64,000 nucleotides of DNA from Pollutimonas sp. M17. Lineage in GTDB: Bacteria > Pseudomonadota > Gammaproteobacteria > Burkholderiales > Burkholderiaceae_B. Below are positions 63,399 through 64,000 of the stretch, one piece after another. The stretch's first letter is position 1; every line of letters starts with the position of its first letter. The position numbers and the translations under genes were made by a program. The DNA is taken from assembly GCF_025836975.1 (NCBI RefSeq), contig NZ_CP107548.1:1240001-1304000 (forward strand). The letters run 5' to 3'. Under the pieces are notes generated by a model, which saw nothing but the letters and a program-made list of their open reading frames with translations, was not told the DNA's origin and searched no databases.

Positions 63399-64000
63399 GA
63401 ATCCAGGTTTTCCTTGATGATACGCGCGATCAGTGCATCGGCTTTCCCGCTGTCATCGGTGAATACGGCCGTCTTGAAGCCCGTATTGCCGACGGTGGCT
63501 GCGCCTTCCTCCGGCTCCGACAGATCCACTTCCACCTGCATGGAAAGGCCCACGCGCAGGGGGTGCGAGGCCAGTTCCTTTGGATCCAGCGCAATCCTGA
63601 CGGGCACCCGCTGGACCACCTTGATCCAATTGCCGCTGGCATTCTGCGCGGGCAGAAGGGCGAACGCGCTGCCGGTGCCGGCGGCCAGCCCCTGGATTTT
63701 TCCGTGGTAGGTGATGTCGCTGCCATACAGGTCGGCGGTCAGCGTCGCGTTCTGGCCCGGTTTCATGTGCCGCAGCTGGCCTTCCTTGAAGTTGGCTTCG
63801 ACCCAGACCTGGTCCAGCGGAACGAGAGTCATGAGCGGTGTGCCGGGCGCCACATGCTGGCCCACCTGGGCCGAGCGTTGCGCGACCAGACCGTCCACCG
63901 GCGCGGGCAGGCGCGTGCGGCTGTCGGCCAGCCATGCCTTGCGCAACTGATCGGCCGCCTGCATGACGTCGGGATGGGCGGCGACGGTGGTGCCGGCTGT
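63395..64000 (-). CDS. emrA: HlyD/EmrA family efflux adaptor, C-terminal part (cut by window edge)
   Basis: The C-terminal 201 codons of a periplasmic adaptor whose frame stays open to the right edge. It contains the lipoyl half-motif LPAPVDGLVAQRSAQVGQHV, the beta-barrel VWVEANFKEGQLRHMKPGQN and ALLPAQNASGNWIKVVQRVP, all standard in EmrA. It bridges the EmrB permease to an outer-membrane channel. The N-terminal membrane anchor and coiled-coil hairpin lie outside the window. The stop overlaps the emrB start by 4 bases. Confidence 0.92.
   Translation of the reverse strand, partial: TAGTTVAAHPDVMQAADQLRKAWLADSRTRLPAPVDGLVAQRSAQVGQHVAPGTPLMTLVPLDQVWVEANFKEGQLRHMKPGQNATLTADLYGSDITYHGKIQGLAAGTGSAFALLPAQNASGNWIKVVQRVPVRIALDPKELASHPLRVGLSMQVEVDLSEPEEGAATVGNTGFKTAVFTDDSGKADALIARIIKENLDS

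Overview
This is a GC-rich chromosomal segment from a betaproteobacterium, most likely an Alcaligenaceae relative of Bordetella or Achromobacter. The evidence is the dense gene packing, a Bug/TctC-family tricarboxylate-binding protein inside a catabolic operon, the kynBA pair beside a zinc-free L31 gene, and housekeeping genes (ispH, radC, maiA, rlmA) of proteobacterial type. The genus assignment is an inference from gene content, not from an alignment. Both edges cut genes: a MATE efflux gene on the left and an EmrA-type adaptor gene on the right.

Layout: 0-9.5 kb is housekeeping and metabolic (MATE pump, ArnT-like glycosyltransferase, rpmE2, kynA-kynB, radC, fkpB-ispH-maiA operon, a DsbA-fold isomerase, a DUF945 protein). 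9.8-14.4 kb holds a chemotaxis receptor and small conserved or unknown proteins, with a pair of inverted DnaA boxes. 14.5-21.7 kb is one leftward catabolic operon: Ldh-type dehydrogenase, GntR regulator, cytosolic SBP_bac_3-like protein, SMP-30 lactonase-like protein, Bug solute-binding protein and aconitase. 21.8-31.4 kb mixes a quinone oxidoreductase, an Hsp20, a hydrolase, rlmA, tRNA-Thr, a MarR regulator divergent from a siderophore-interacting flavoprotein (with two palindromic operators between them), a carotenoid oxygenase, a MAPEG protein and two AI-2E/PerM permeases.

31.5-59.7 kb is the main accessory feature: a hybrid fatty-acyl/PKS/NRPS locus in two divergent operons. Leftward: type II thioesterase, ABC exporter with a fused cyclic-nucleotide-binding-like domain, a 3,650-residue synthetase (FAAL-ACP-KS-AT-ACP-aminotransferase-C-A-PCP-E), a DUF2569 membrane protein and a Nif11-type leader peptide with a GG site. 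Rightward: a PhyH dioxygenase, an ABM-like small protein with its own strong promoter, then two NRPSs (C-A-PCP and C-A-PCP-[dead E]-C-PCP-TE). A convergent Sfp-type phosphopantetheinyl transferase overlaps the end of the last NRPS. Pocket residues read by eye suggest Asp (made D by the E domain), a Tyr-like residue and a Val-like residue. The predicted product is a beta-amino-acyl lipopeptide built with iturin-like starter logic but with a short peptide, and with a last condensation module that has no adenylation domain.

59.8-64 kb: an unknown small protein, a decayed copy of the 3' half of tRNA-Asn, a 58-codon candidate gene, the intact tRNA-Asn, a ferritin-like protein and an EmrAB-type multidrug efflux pair. 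The duplicated tRNA-Asn 3' end looks like an integration scar next to the lipopeptide locus.
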